A DNA stretch of 64,000 nucleotides, taken from Cryptomeria japonica. Its lineage: Eukaryota > Streptophyta > Pinopsida > Cupressales > Cupressaceae. This document shows, one piece after another, positions 35,214 through 46,758 of the stretch; within the stretch, counting starts at the first letter, position 1, and the number at the start of each line of letters is the position of its first letter. Below the pieces are notes generated by a model that had not been told where the DNA came from, did no database searches, and worked only from the letters and a program-made list of their open reading frames with translations. The stretch lies in contig NC_081412.1 of assembly GCF_030272615.1 (NCBI RefSeq), positions 144,547,247-144,611,246 on the forward strand. Reading direction: 5' to 3'. The position numbers and the translations under genes are program-made.

Positions 35214-36600
35214 GGCATGAACTTCCTCCTGGAGTTCATCAAAAAGATGGGGGTACTATGATCTCATACGTGCTACGTCCTCCCATGGAGTCGTAACCTC
35301 ATCATAGCAATCCCACTGGACCCTAACCTGGTCCAGTTCTCAACCTCAAAGGGCCAGCATCCAGTGTGCCAAAATGTGAAAGGGCTCCAAAGCTAGCTGC
35401 TCGTCCGACTCCACCTGCAAGGCATCCCAATCTAAAATATGAGACTCATCATAGATATACTTTCTCAAAATTGATACATGAAACACATTGTGGATGCATG
35501 ACAGGCTAGGTGGTAATGCTAAATGGTAGGCAACTGGTCCTATCCTCTCAAGGATCTCAAATGGTCCTACAAAGTGAGGTGCGAGCTTAGAACCCTTTCC
35601 ATAACGGATTGGACTCTTATGTGGTCGCACTCTCAAAAAGACTCTATCTCCAACCAAGTAGCTACAATCTATCCTCTTCGCATTTGCATACTTCTTCTGT
35701 CTATCATGTGCCTCTCTAAGATGTTGCCTAATCAAATCCACCCGCTGTTCCATATCCCAAACTATATCCTATCCAATAGAAACTCTATCCTCTATGCAGT
35801 CCCAACTCAACAGTGTCCTGCAAGGCCTGTCGTATAATGCCTAATAGGGTGGCATCCCCAACGAAGTGTGATGCCCATTGTTATAGGAAAAATACACTAA
35901 GGGAAGGTACTCTTCCCATCTAGTCTAATGATCCATGACATACATGTGAAGCATATCCTCTAACACCTGGTTAACCCTCTCTGTCTGACCATCCATTTCC
36001 GGATGATAGGCTGTACTAAAGTTGAGCTTAGTGCCCATAGCGGCTTGTAATGGCTTCCAAAAGGAAGAAGTGAAGAGAGAATCCCTGTCAGAAATAATCT
36101 TGCGTGGAATGTCATGAAGTCTGACAATGTCTCGCAAGAACACTTATGCTACTGTTGGTGTTGTGAAGGTAGTCCGAACTGGTGAAAAGTGGGCCACTTT
36201 GGTCAACTTGTCAACTGTCACCAAGATGGCATCATGGCGACGAGATGACATAGGGAGACCAATGATGAAATCCATGGATATAGTATCCCACTTCCACTTT
36301 GGTATAGCATGAGACTGAAGCAACCCACCTAGATGGCGGTGCTCCAACTTGACTCTTTGACACTCGAGGCATCGGGCTACTAACTCCGCAATGAGCTGCC
36401 GCATTCCTAGCCAATGATATAACTACCTCAAGTCAGCATGCATCTTCTTAACTTTGAGATGTGCTGCATAAGGAGCTCTATGAGCCTCCGTGACAATGAA
36501 CTCTCGCAAACCCCTAAAATAAGGTACATAGATGCGCCCTCTATGGCGTAATAGTCCATCGGACTCCAAGGAATAATCCACATATTTCCCTTCTAGAGTT
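35214..36600 (-). pseudogene. Chromovirus integrase with chromodomain-like tail
   Basis: Core motifs are KWKWDTISMDFIIGLP (first Asp), PRKIISDRDSLFTSSFWK (second Asp) and HPEMDGQTERVNQVLEDML (Glu). The C-terminal part has YLVGDRVFLRVRPHKS, PHFVGPFEILERIGPVAYHL and FHVSILRKY. The tail DQVRVQWDCYDEVTTPWED (about 35260-35335) resembles a chromodomain, which in this group directs insertion to marked chromatin. All catalytic residues are visible. In-frame stops, read on minus, are TAG at 36423, 35925, 35841 and 35769, TAA at 36144, and TGA at 35346 and 35340. The TAG at 36423 lies where related proteins usually have Gln (LRQLYHW). Confidence 0.88.
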
Positions 36601-36602
36601 TC

Positions 36603-38113
36603 CTAAGATTGTATTACCTGACAAACCTCTAAATACCATCCATCCTTTGGCAACTGCTGCAATATCCGATCTCTCAAATCCGTGCCCATAGATATGGTGT
36701 ATACCTCGTGATGTCTCCTACTCAAAGCATCTGCAACTATGTTTTCTTTCCCTTTGATGTAGTGAACGTTAAAGTCATACTCGCACAAGAACTCCATCCA
36801 TCTCCTCTAACGTGCACTAAGGTTCGGCTGAGTGAATATGTACTAAAGACTCTGATGGTCTGAATGAAGCTCAAAATGATGGCCCAAAAGGAAGTGTCTC
36901 CACCTCATAAGTGCATGCACTATTGCTGCAAGCTCAAGGTCATGAGTCTTAAGTTTCCTAGACTCAAAAGCTATAGCCCTACCATCTTGCATAAGAACTG
37001 CTCCTAAACCCTCTAGGGAAGCATCTGTGCAAACCATGAAGTCAGCTGAGAGATCTGGTACTACAAGGATAGGTGCACTAGTAAGTGCCTTCTTGAGTTC
37101 CTGAAAGTCCCTCTCGCACTTCTTTGTCCACTCAAATTTCTTCCCTTTACGTTGAAGAGAAGTAATAGGATGTGCGACTCTAGAGAATCCCTCAACAAAG
37201 CATTGGTAATAACCTACTAAGCCCATGAAGCTCCTGACCTCTGTCACACTGGTTGGTGCTGGCCAATCCATAATAGCTCTGATCTTGGATGGGTCTACTA
37301 AGATCCCATCATCGGAAATAACATGCCTAAGGTACTTGACTTCTAATCGAAAGAAAGCACACTTTGACAAACTGCCAAACAACTGATTGTCCCTCAAACA
37401 CTGCAAAACCTATCTCAAGTGCTCCTCATGCTCCTTCTCATTCTGAGAATATATCAATATATCATCGAGGAACACAATCACAAAGTAGTCTAGAAATGTG
37501 TGGAATACTCTATTCATGAGGCTCATGAAAACAGCTGGAGCATTCGTAAGACCAAATGGGACCACGGTGAGCTCATAGTGGCCATATCTAGTGCGAAATG
37601 CGGTCTTGTGGATATCGCTTTCCACTATCCTCAACTGATGGTATCCTGACTTCAAATCAATTTTGGAAAATACTTTGGCACCCTGAAGTTGGTCGAATAA
37701 ATCATCGATCTTGGGCAAGGGATATCGGTTCTTGATGGTTACTTTGTTCAACTAACGATAATCCATGCATAATCGAAGAGATCCGTTCTTCTTCTTCATG
37801 AAGATGACTGTGCACCCCAAGGGGATACGCTAGGATGAATGTGACCCTTCTATAGGAGTTCCTCAAGCTGCATCTTGAGCTCATTAAGCTCATTTGTGGT
37901 CATCCTATAAGGTGCTCTTGAAACTGGCTCAGCTCTTGGTACAAGGTTTATATGAAATTCAATCTCTCTACAGAGTGGCATCCCAGGTAGCTCTAAAGGA
38001 AACACATCTGAATATCCCTTAAGGATAGGATGGTCTTCTATCGATGTTTCCTTTTCATCCTCTTCCCCTCTATCACTGATAATGATGGCAAATAACTGAT
38101 ATCCCTTTCGCAT
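36603..38113 (-). pseudogene. Chromovirus reverse transcriptase and RNase H
   Basis: RT begins with HPILKGYSDVFPLELPGMP and EIEFHINLVPRAEPVSRAPYRM (37850-38113). After a frame change it continues with [49 protein letters not shown] and the catalytic FLDDILIYS (about 37456-37475). RNase H has ADFMVCTDASLEGLGAVLMQ (about 36990-37045), SRKLKTHDLELAAIVHAL and LHSDHQSL. It ends in [13 protein letters not shown]. In-frame TAG codons are at 37752, 37410, 36843, 36807 and 36603, mostly where relatives have Gln (for example DYRQLNKVT, HLRQVL). Confidence 0.9.
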
Positions 38114-38700
38114 GCTCTGCTTAAGCTACATTGCAGAAATCATATGAAGAGACACGGGTCTCTGAATCCCTATGATTACTATGGGCGAACCTTGATCATC
38201 CTCACACTCTATCACTTTTAGGTGGCAATCCATCTTGGCTCTATGGGTATAGAGCCAATCCATGCCAAGTACAATGCCATATGATCCAAGTGGTGTAACT
38301 CTAAGGTCTACTAGGGTGGTGGTATTGCCAATCTGAAGCTAACATGCCCTAACCTCTGATTCTACTGACACTCTAGCCCCTGAAGCTAACTCCACTTCCC
38401 AACTTACACCCTATCTAGTTGCCACTAGCCTGCAACACTCCATAACCAATAGAGAAATAAAGGAGTCAATAGCTCCTGAATCAAATAATATAGATACACT
38501 GTTACCTCTAATCATACCTGCAGCCTCAATGATTATGGCCTGGTGCTCTGCCCAGTGGTTGTCAACCGCTGCGAAGACTCTATGGGACCTATCCATATCT
38601 CCAACTATAGGCTTTGATGCTACCATCCTCTGATTCCCTACCATCTGACCCTGAGGACACTCTCTTGCCATGTGCCCCATGGCTCCACACATGAAACAAG
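38114..38700 (-). pseudogene. Chromovirus zinc knuckle and aspartic protease
   Basis: A minus-strand CCHC knuckle (CFMCGAMGHMARECPQG, about 38645-38695) is followed by the protease site VSILFDSGAIDSFISLL (about 38450-38500) and the flap-side motif GIVLGMDWLYTHRAKMDC (about 38230-38285). The polyprotein is interrupted by TAG codons, including one near 38126. The protease would mature the polyprotein; the knuckle would package RNA. Confidence 0.85.
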
Positions 38701-38779
38701 CACCGCGTGCCTGAAACTGGATGCCCTGAGGCCTAGAAAAAGATTGTCCCCCTATCCTACTAGAACCACTATACCCACC

Positions 38780-39075
38780 CCTGGAGGACCGCTAAGTCCT
38801 TGCCGAAGGTGTGTAAGGAACTTGAAATCATTGATCTCACCTTTGACCCTGAGACTGCCACTACTTGGGCTTTGCGCCCTACTGATTCTATGGAGGCCTC
38901 TGCCTCTGGTTCTGTTGTGACTATTGCAGAGGAGGGGGTTTGGATAACCCTTGTGTGTTTATGTTATTTCCTTTCCAATGGGGTTTCTGAAACTTGTATG
39001 TCTGAGGTATAGGGTTTCGGTTCTGGAACCGATCCCTGGTATCCTGATGTAGAGGTATGGTTCCAACAACTTGAA
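38780..39075 (-). pseudogene. Chromovirus gag linker, Gln-rich, saturated with stops
   Basis: Minus-strand frame with LHQDTRDRFQNRNPIPQTY, then a Pro/Gln-rich stretch in which I count five TAG and two TGA between about 38835 and 38935, interleaved with intact Gln codons. It leads into the zinc knuckle. A plus-strand open frame over the same bases (38800-39012) is its shadow. Confidence 0.75.
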
Positions 39076-40640
39076 AATGCTCCAAGTTGCTCACTTGCTC
39101 AACTGGCAACCCAATCCCTTTCAATTGGGATTTTCCCAACCAGACCTCACACCTTAACAAGAAACAAATCAATGTCTCATTTCAATTGTTTTCATCCCCA
39201 TAATTCCCCACTGAGACATTTTACAAAGGTTATCAACTTTGGTTTGTCAACCCCACAGGCAAAGTGCTCAAAAGTTGCTCAAATGGCTCACACCCCTCCA
39301 AAATGGTTCTACAAGTCCACAAAGACTCAAATCAAGTTAATTAGGATCCAAAAACCTCCAATGATGGTAAAAAACCCTCAGATTGGGTTGATCAAGTCTC
39401 AAAGGGGTCAAAGTGCAAAATGGCTATTCTAGCCAACTAGCCCTCAAAAGTGACTTTTTGGTTTCTCTCCCAAAAACTACAAGGGACCAAGAAATTTTAT
39501 TTTATATTCACTATTAACAACCTAGGACAACACTTTTTCCAAAAGGGTTTCATCTGGAACCTTCTACAAATACCATTTCTAGTAAACCCTCAATTAGGCT
39601 AAATGGGGCTAAATGAGCACTTTAACAAAGGAACTACCCTTAAAATTGAAAATTTCTCAAGGGAAGCAATTGGAACACCTTGGGGAACTCAAAAAAAAAC
39701 CAAATCCAAAGTTACAAGTCTTGGTTTGCATCTGATAAAAAATTATGGGGAAATGTCAAAGTCTTCTTCACCACCGTATGCCAATCACATGGGGATGCCT
39801 GGCTTCAAACTTGAAGAAAATAATCTCCCACTGCATTCTCTTGGTATGAAACCTCTTGAATATCATAGTACACTCCCAGATCTTCCATCAAACCAAGTTT
39901 TATACTTTTTCCATGATTAGATTGGAAGAAAAGGGAAAGAAAAGATGAAACCCTTGGTTTATGCCCTTTTCACAGGCTGTTTTGAACTGTTACACAATAA
40001 CTCACTCAAAACTCCACTTTAGAATCTCTGGTTGGACTCAAAAGAAATATATTTCACCCCTCTAACTCCCCATGAAATAATTTTTCAGTTTGGAGGTCGA
40101 GAAATTCTGTATCAACCAAAAGAACAGTAAATTTTCTGGAAAATACAGTTTTTTTATTGATTTCAAATGTCAAGTTTCACAAATTTTGACCACACCAACC
40201 CCCAAACGAGTTTGTTGAGGCATTTTATAGTTTTCCCAACATGTTAAAACTAATTTTAGATGGTTATGAACATTGGGAAACTAATTACAACAACTTTTTG
40301 AAAAGTTGCTTTACAAATTGACAACTTTGTCAATTTTTGACAATTTTTGCATTTTGCCATTCAAACTAATTTTATCATCAACCTAGGGACCTAAACACAT
40401 TGAAATTGATATAAATAGACCAAAAAAACCTTGACTCCCTAAATCTACTCATCCTAATTCCCTTTGACCATAGTTGACCATTGGGTTTATAATGCACCCT
40501 AGGCCACTAGGCCTTACAAAATGGACAATTAGGACCTTATTATAAAACAAAACATAAACAAAGGATTCTTTGATCCTTCCCAACACCTTGCTATCAAAAA
40601 AATTAAGTTTTCAATCAATAAAGTATGAAATTGAGGCTTG
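39076..40640. other. Unclassified ~1.5-kb segment inserted in the chromovirus gag
   Basis: Gag sequence is recognisable to about 39070 on one side and from about 40640 on the other. Between them no gag frame continues and composition differs (many AACCAAA/CTCAAA words). No LTR pair, inverted terminal repeat or target duplication was found. Plus-strand frames 39172-39432 and 39603-39920 have no motif. The exact boundaries are uncertain. Confidence 0.5.
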
Positions 40641-41580
40641 TGCCCCTGCACCATATCCTGTGGCCTGACCTAAATCTCCTCTGCTATCAGTGCCTTCTCC
40701 ACGGCAACCCGAAGGCTCCCTGGAGTGGACATCCTCATTGGTCCTGCTATGCCAACATTTAGCCCTCTGATGAAATGGTTGACGAGAAGCTTCTCATCTT
40801 TCAGGTAGTCCACATAGGGCAAGAGCTCGAAGAACTTGCTCTCATACTGGGTCACTATGAGACCCTTCTGCTGGAGGTCATAGAATTCGTCTATCCTACG
40901 TTGTCTGTAATGCTCTGACAAGTACCTCTCCCTGAACCTCTCTGTAAAAATCTCCCATGTGAGAGTACCAGCAACTAAACCACACTTGTATTCTTCTTGT
41001 CTCCACCAGGTGGAGGTCGTCCCTCTCAATAGGTGGACTGCTACATGTGCCTTTAGATTGCTCTCGTAAGAGCGCAATGCAAAGCACCTATCAAGGCTCA
41101 ATAGCCAAGCCTTGGCTTCTACCCCATTGGTAGATCCCCCAAAAGATGGTGGCTGGAGGTGCATAACCTCCCTAATAAGATCCCCTGGCTCCTGACGAGC
41201 TCTCTCATAATACACTGGCTCTGCCACTGGAGGTGGTCCTAGTAGGTGCATAGACTCAGGCTCATTCCCACCCTGACTCTCTATGGGATTAGGAGGTAGA
41301 CTCCTACTTCATTCCCTATCTACCAATCTATGACTCCCGGAGTTCTGATTTCCAACATGATGATCCCCGGCTGGAAACCTATCCTGGACTATACCAATCA
41401 GGTTCTAGAGTGCTTCTAAGATGTTTTGGTTTGGGTCAACTGGCTGTTCGGGAGGAGCCCCTGGGTTCACTTCCGGAACTGATTCCTCCCTATCTACCTC
41501 TTTGCGTGCTATGCATTCACGCTAGGACCCCTTCCGCACTTGTGAGCTTGTCACGTAGTTGGAGGCATCCTTATGAGAAA
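40641..41580 (-). pseudogene. Chromovirus gag capsid region
   Basis: The core reads PPSFGGSTNGVEAKAWLLSL, CALRSYESNLKAHVAVHLL, WRQEEYKCGLVAGTLTWEIF, FRERYLSEHYRQRRIDEFYD and LPYVDYLKDEKLLVNHFIRG, a typical retrotransposon gag (capsid) domain. The N-terminal part, a Pro/Glu-rich leader, extends to about 41570 through TAG codons (for example in the ILEAL-NLIGI stretch). A TAG also follows ALIAEEI at 40670. Confidence 0.85.
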
Positions 41581-41718
41581 ATAAAATAAAATAAATTAAA
41601 TAACTAATTTTTTGGAAAAATATTTAATTAATTAAATTTAAATATCATAGAAAATTAATATAATAAAATTAATTAAAGCAAAACATAATGGAGAAAGGTT
41701 CCTAGTGTTGGAAACCTT

Positions 41719-41730
41719 GCTCTGATACCA
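41719..41730 (-). other. Primer-binding site (tRNA-Met) of the chromovirus
   Basis: In element sense TGGTATCAGAGC lies three bases (TTT) after the 5' LTR end GGGCATGACA. Confidence 0.92.
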
Positions 41731-41733
41731 AAA

Positions 41734-42388
41734 TGTCATGCCCAAACTTTTGGGCATGAACAAGATAATTTTTTTTTTAAAATCACAACTTAATAACATT
41801 AAATGTTGTGAATACGAGACGCACTATCTAGTTAACTATGTTTTGAGTTAACTTAAACCAATAACTCAAGTAAATGAAAATAATTTAAAATTAAATGCGA
41901 AATGCTAAAAAGATTATTTATTACCTCATCCTTCTTTAATCAACAAATTAATTTAACCAAAAATATCTAAATTAATTCACAAAGATAATGTTGCTCTCCA
42001 ATAACCATTAATTACTTTTAGGAACTAATTAAATTAGTCCTAGCATTTAGATTCATTAATGTCTACATTTATATTTTAACATTTAATTAAAATGTGTCTA
42101 GACTAAATCGACTAGAGGGGTAATTAAATACATAATGAATATTTTCCTATAAAGTTTAATCTCCTCATTTACCTATATTTGGGTGGGCTAAAAATATCCC
42201 CTTATAGTCAAAATAATTTATAATAATTTTTATAAGTTCCTAGGTAATTAATCTCCAAATTAATTACAAATTTAAAAAGAAAATAAACGTCATAATAAAT
42301 TACATCCATATGTTTATTACAAACATATCTGTAATATAAACATCTAAATGATTAAATTACAATTTACCCTATCCACCCATATAATTTT

Positions 42389-42453
<65 letters not shown>

Positions 42454-42538
42454 CCTCCCTCTCTCTCTCTCTCTATCTATCTATATATAATATATTTATA
42501 TTCTCCTTGGCCGGGCGCCGCTCACTGTGTGTCCACAC
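41734..42538 (-). repeat. 5' LTR of the chromovirus, inner part
   Basis: Starts TGTCATGCCCAAAC and matches 31188 onward, including the microsatellite (42391-42476) and the first half of a hairpin, where the next insertion begins. Confidence 0.92.
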
Positions 42539-45500
42539 TGTTGTTCACCAAAAGTGATAACCCAAGTATACCTGCAAATCTATCTATGAGATAGCCAATC
42601 TCAATCAATGAAACACCTCAGGGCTTGGACAACATGACAAGGATATGAATCCTTCTACTCTTCAAGCTCTGCAAAACCTAGGCGAGTATACCTTTGATGC
42701 ATTTAATCAAACCTATTACACACAAGACTGCATCAATCAAAAGCAGATGGATCTCAAAAGGTTCAAAAACTAAGAGGTAACTGTAGATGGGCTAGATCCA
42801 CACTTGCACTTAATCATTTTTGAATCATGAGATGGAGGGACATTTCCACATAACATAAAATATAAAAGATATTCTGATTTTGGATTTTTAAATGGTGTTT
42901 TGACAACCTTTCAATATTACAAGAAACCAGTGCCTTATCCAGGCTACAGAGTCATGCATAAAACTAGATGAGAAATCTCAGATGCAAGTTCTTTTCAACA
43001 TTAAATTTTCATGTATCAATGTCTTACATTAATACAATCCTCTGCTCTGTCACAAAACCATACTTATATGTAGATATCCAATATGCATTCAAAATCATTA
43101 ATGTTGGGTTTTAGGATTTAAATCCTTCCTTGAAGAATACCCAAAAGACAACATTACACTCTTAGAGGAATCTAAAAGAGACAACTCAAATTATCCTTGA
43201 TAATATGAAATTATATGAATCTGAGTACATTTTGGAGAGAATTTCATGGAAACTCACACATGCCTTGCATATGTGTGAACCTGCAAACTGAAACTAAACC
43301 TACAGTAAAGACAACACTAAAAACATAGACGAACACACTGTCATTTGCATTGATAAAAGGATGCCATCACTGGAACTTGCAATTTCGGATTTCTCCCTTG
43401 GAGCAAATCTCTCAAAAACTGGAACCCCTACAACTGAGAAGAATGGGGAATAAGAAGGAGAGGGAAGAGAATCAAATCTACAACTGAAAAATTGTCAAGT
43501 GTCTCCCCTCTAACTGAATCTTGTTCCCGTGGAAACTGCTTCCAAAATATCCCACATTTGTCAAAATTAACCTCATAATTGGATTTCCCACTCCGAAAGC
43601 TTTCCGGCGATATATAATACTTTATACTTTGGCCAAAAATTGAGTCCTGGGCGAATTAATTCCTCAATGTGCACCATCATTTAAATTTTTTATTTATTAA
43701 TATAGTCTAATCTATATAATAAACAATTTTAAATTTAAATTTTTGCATCCATATGTGCTCTGACGCCTTGCCACGTGGCGGCCTCTGATTGGTCGCTGGG
43801 GTTGACCAGACGCCACCTGGGATGACACCTCATCTTTTGCCACTTGTCGGCCACGTCACCGCCACTGGGCTGCTTGCTTGTACGCCACGTAGACAGCTCT
43901 TGTTCACTTTCGCTATTTCGCAGGGTTTAAACTACGTGCATCTTCCCTTCGCGAAATAGTGCGCACCGTTGATCCATCTCGAACCTGCTCACTCGTTAAT
44001 CCGACCTTTCTCTGCAAAATTTCGCCTGTTTGCCTCGAGAAGCGTGCCCACGTGGGGTCCACTTGGTCACTGTCCAGTCAACTCCTCCATCGCCTCGGGA
44101 AGCGTACTCGTGCATGAGCCTACCTTGGGCGCCCATAGGAACCATCCGTCAAAAGCCTTTATGGCTTAGACATATTACTACAGCAAGGATTTGCATATAA
44201 ACATTTAAAAAAAACACTTCCCAATGCATGTGGGATAATGCGATTAAGCCTGGGATTTTGTATTTTGAAGATTTCTGAGTTTTTAATGGCGAGTTCTTCT
44301 ATTTGCACGAAAATGTTGATGCCCAAGCACCACGCAGGGGAGGGAAAATGCTAGCAAGGTCATGAACATTAGCTTTACACCAACCAAATGCATTTGCAAC
44401 ATGTTTAATATGGCCTCCAAACAGCCACGCAAAGGGGTTTTCTATTGCTGAATGCATTTTAATGTTTCAAATCCCTTTGTATAGACAGTTACCTGGGGAT
44501 TACTGAAGTCTTCTACAAGTTCTCCAACACCACATTTCCCAATCTCCATTGCTATCTGCTGCACATTACTTCTCACACCTCTTTCTAATTTCATTTTGCT
44601 TGCTCTCTGTGATGGTTGTTACCACGTGGGAAGGGGAAGATTTCAGTATTGCTATTTGGTTGAGAATTTTATGTTGCTGCTGTTCCTTTCCATGCACCAT
44701 AGCAAGGGAGGGGAATACTTAACTATTTTATTTGCTTCTTCCATAGAATCCCCCAACAAACAACCTCTTCAATGCACTACATGCAACCTGGAGTCTTCTG
44801 CAATCCCTTCTCTAATCCTCACGTGGACTGCTGGGAGAATGAAATGGCAATGCAAGTTAGGGAGGAGCTATTGTTGGAGCATTGCATTTGACTGATTTTT
44901 ATTGCTCTTTTTTACAAACCACACACAGCAAAAAGAAATGGAGACCAGGCCAATGGAATTTGCATAAAGTTTTAGATTGCTGAAGGTTTTAACTTGCACT
45001 CCCCAGCCATTATTGAAATCTTTTGAGGGCTGCCAACACGTGGGAGAAGGAAGGAGGCTCTTCACCTATCAATGGTATTGTTAGAGTTTTAATTCCCTTC
45101 TCCAAACACTGCACATAAGACTGCCATTTCATTTTGCTAAAAAGTTTTTAAGCTTCCTGTTCAACTGCCACATTGGGGGAAGAAGCTGGTTCTGAATTGT
45201 CAACACACTTGTTTGAAGTTTTAAAACTTCCCAAACTCCGCAAATCTCTTCTTTTCAACAATATAAATACCATTCCTTCATATTTAAATGATATAAACAT
45301 ATGATTGCCAAAATAACAATTTAACTTTGCCTGAAAAGATGCATGAAGCGGCAAGCCAGGTCGGGCCCCAAAGTGGTCCGACTAAAAAAAAAAATTCGTT
45401 TTCAAGCTACTGGCCTCTGGAATATCTTCACAGACCTCAAACATACCTCTGGGAACGATCGGCATCATTTTCGGATCATTAATCCGCATTTTACAACCTT

Positions 45501-46521
45501 CAGGCAATTAGGCCACAATTTTCGCATTTAATCGTGAAGACGTAATTTTCAAACCTGTCAAAACACCTTTCTGGAGCTCGCCATCTGACAGGCATGTACT
45601 TTGATATACAAGGATGACATCTACCAAATTGTTTCTCAAAACGAGTCCCGAGCGAAGAGATATTAATTTCCTAAAACGGCCAACTGGCTTTGTCAACACT
45701 GCGGACCTGATGAAGTCAATGTTCTGGCAACACATGATGCCTTTCTCAAAAATATCAAACGACCTCCATAGGCTCTCAAATTCGGAACATAGGTACCTTT
45801 AAGTACATATTAAATCTTTGAATTCTCAGTTTGATCACCCGACTGACAGGATGGAAACGACGCGCTCACCAAAACAGCTATATTAACTGATCTAACACTG
45901 GAAGTGCGGATAACTGAATTTGATAGCAAAATGAGTCCTTTTGAAAACCGATCAAACAGATTGATAAAAGCTTGAAATTTGAAATGTAGCTCACCATTTA
46001 TACCAACATTAGCCCGGAACAAACATTCTGACATGACCCTCACCGGGACATTTTTACACTTGTGCAAACATCACAAACTACAAACGGATTGAGCTTTGAA
46101 AACTGAGCGAACGGATTCATAAGGACTTGAAATTTTGCGAGCTCACTCATATTTATGCATAGAATTGAATCCACTTTTAATTTTTTCATGACGATCAACA
46201 GGGCAAAAGATGTAATCGCTCAAATTAGGCTACTCAATAAAATCTACATTTGTGCCTAAAATGCACTTCCAGCTCACCCCTCAAAATGGGTACCTCATAA
46301 ACTTATCCAAATTGAATTCTGAAAGTTGCACATCGCTGAATAGGCCAAATGAAAGGTGTGGGACATGAATCCCGAGCCTTACCCTCTGAAAATCAACTGG
46401 CTCCATTTTACCCCCTTGCTAACTAGGCCATTCAAACTGACTTATTTTAATCATTTGGAAATGCAAAGCAAAATTTTGAAATGGGCCTATAAACTTGACT
46501 CAGTTTTAAATACTCCCAACA
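42539..46521 (-). repeat. 3' LTR of the gag-only element
   Basis: Carries five CACGTG (G-box) sites at 43772, 44049, 44623, 44820 and 45037, plus a CCAAT on the minus strand at about 43788. Small open frames inside (for example 44596-44895) are matched in the other LTR but have no recognised domain. Confidence 0.93.
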
Positions 46522-46758
46522 GTGGCTCTGACTGGGGATGGTTGATTGCAAGATCAACACAAGAATCCAGATATCTTTGGTTAAGCAGACCACCCAAAAA
46601 CGGATCATTCTTCTCTCAATTCTTCTCTTCTCAAAACAAGGCTTCCTTATTCTACCCAAACAGTAGGGCACTTTATCGAAAACCACACAACTGAAGCAAA
46701 GCGACTATACAATAGATACAAACATGCTTAAAACTGAATACAAGCTGCTCAATCAATC
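46522..46758 (-). other. 3' end of the internal region, lacking a normal polypurine tract
   Basis: The bases next to the 3' LTR read, on plus, GTGGCTCTGACTGGGGATGG. This resembles an inverted primer-binding site rather than a polypurine tract. The nearest purine-rich run in element sense (GAGAAGAGAAGAATTG) is about 90 bp away at about 46610-46634. Confidence 0.6.

Noticed and set aside
35340-37754. Reassigned amber codon (TAG read as Gln)
   Set aside because: Plant nuclear translation uses the standard code, TAA and TGA stops and frameshifts also occur, and intact CAG codons sit beside the TAGs. Decay at methylated CAG is the simpler reading.
42348-42557. Plus-strand frame with a long Ser-Leu repeat
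   Set aside because: It is a translation of the (TC)n microsatellite.
44596-44895. 99-codon frame present in both LTRs of the gag-only element (also 52299-52598)
   Set aside because: LTR pairs share sequence by descent, so its presence twice is not evidence of selection; no motif was recognised.
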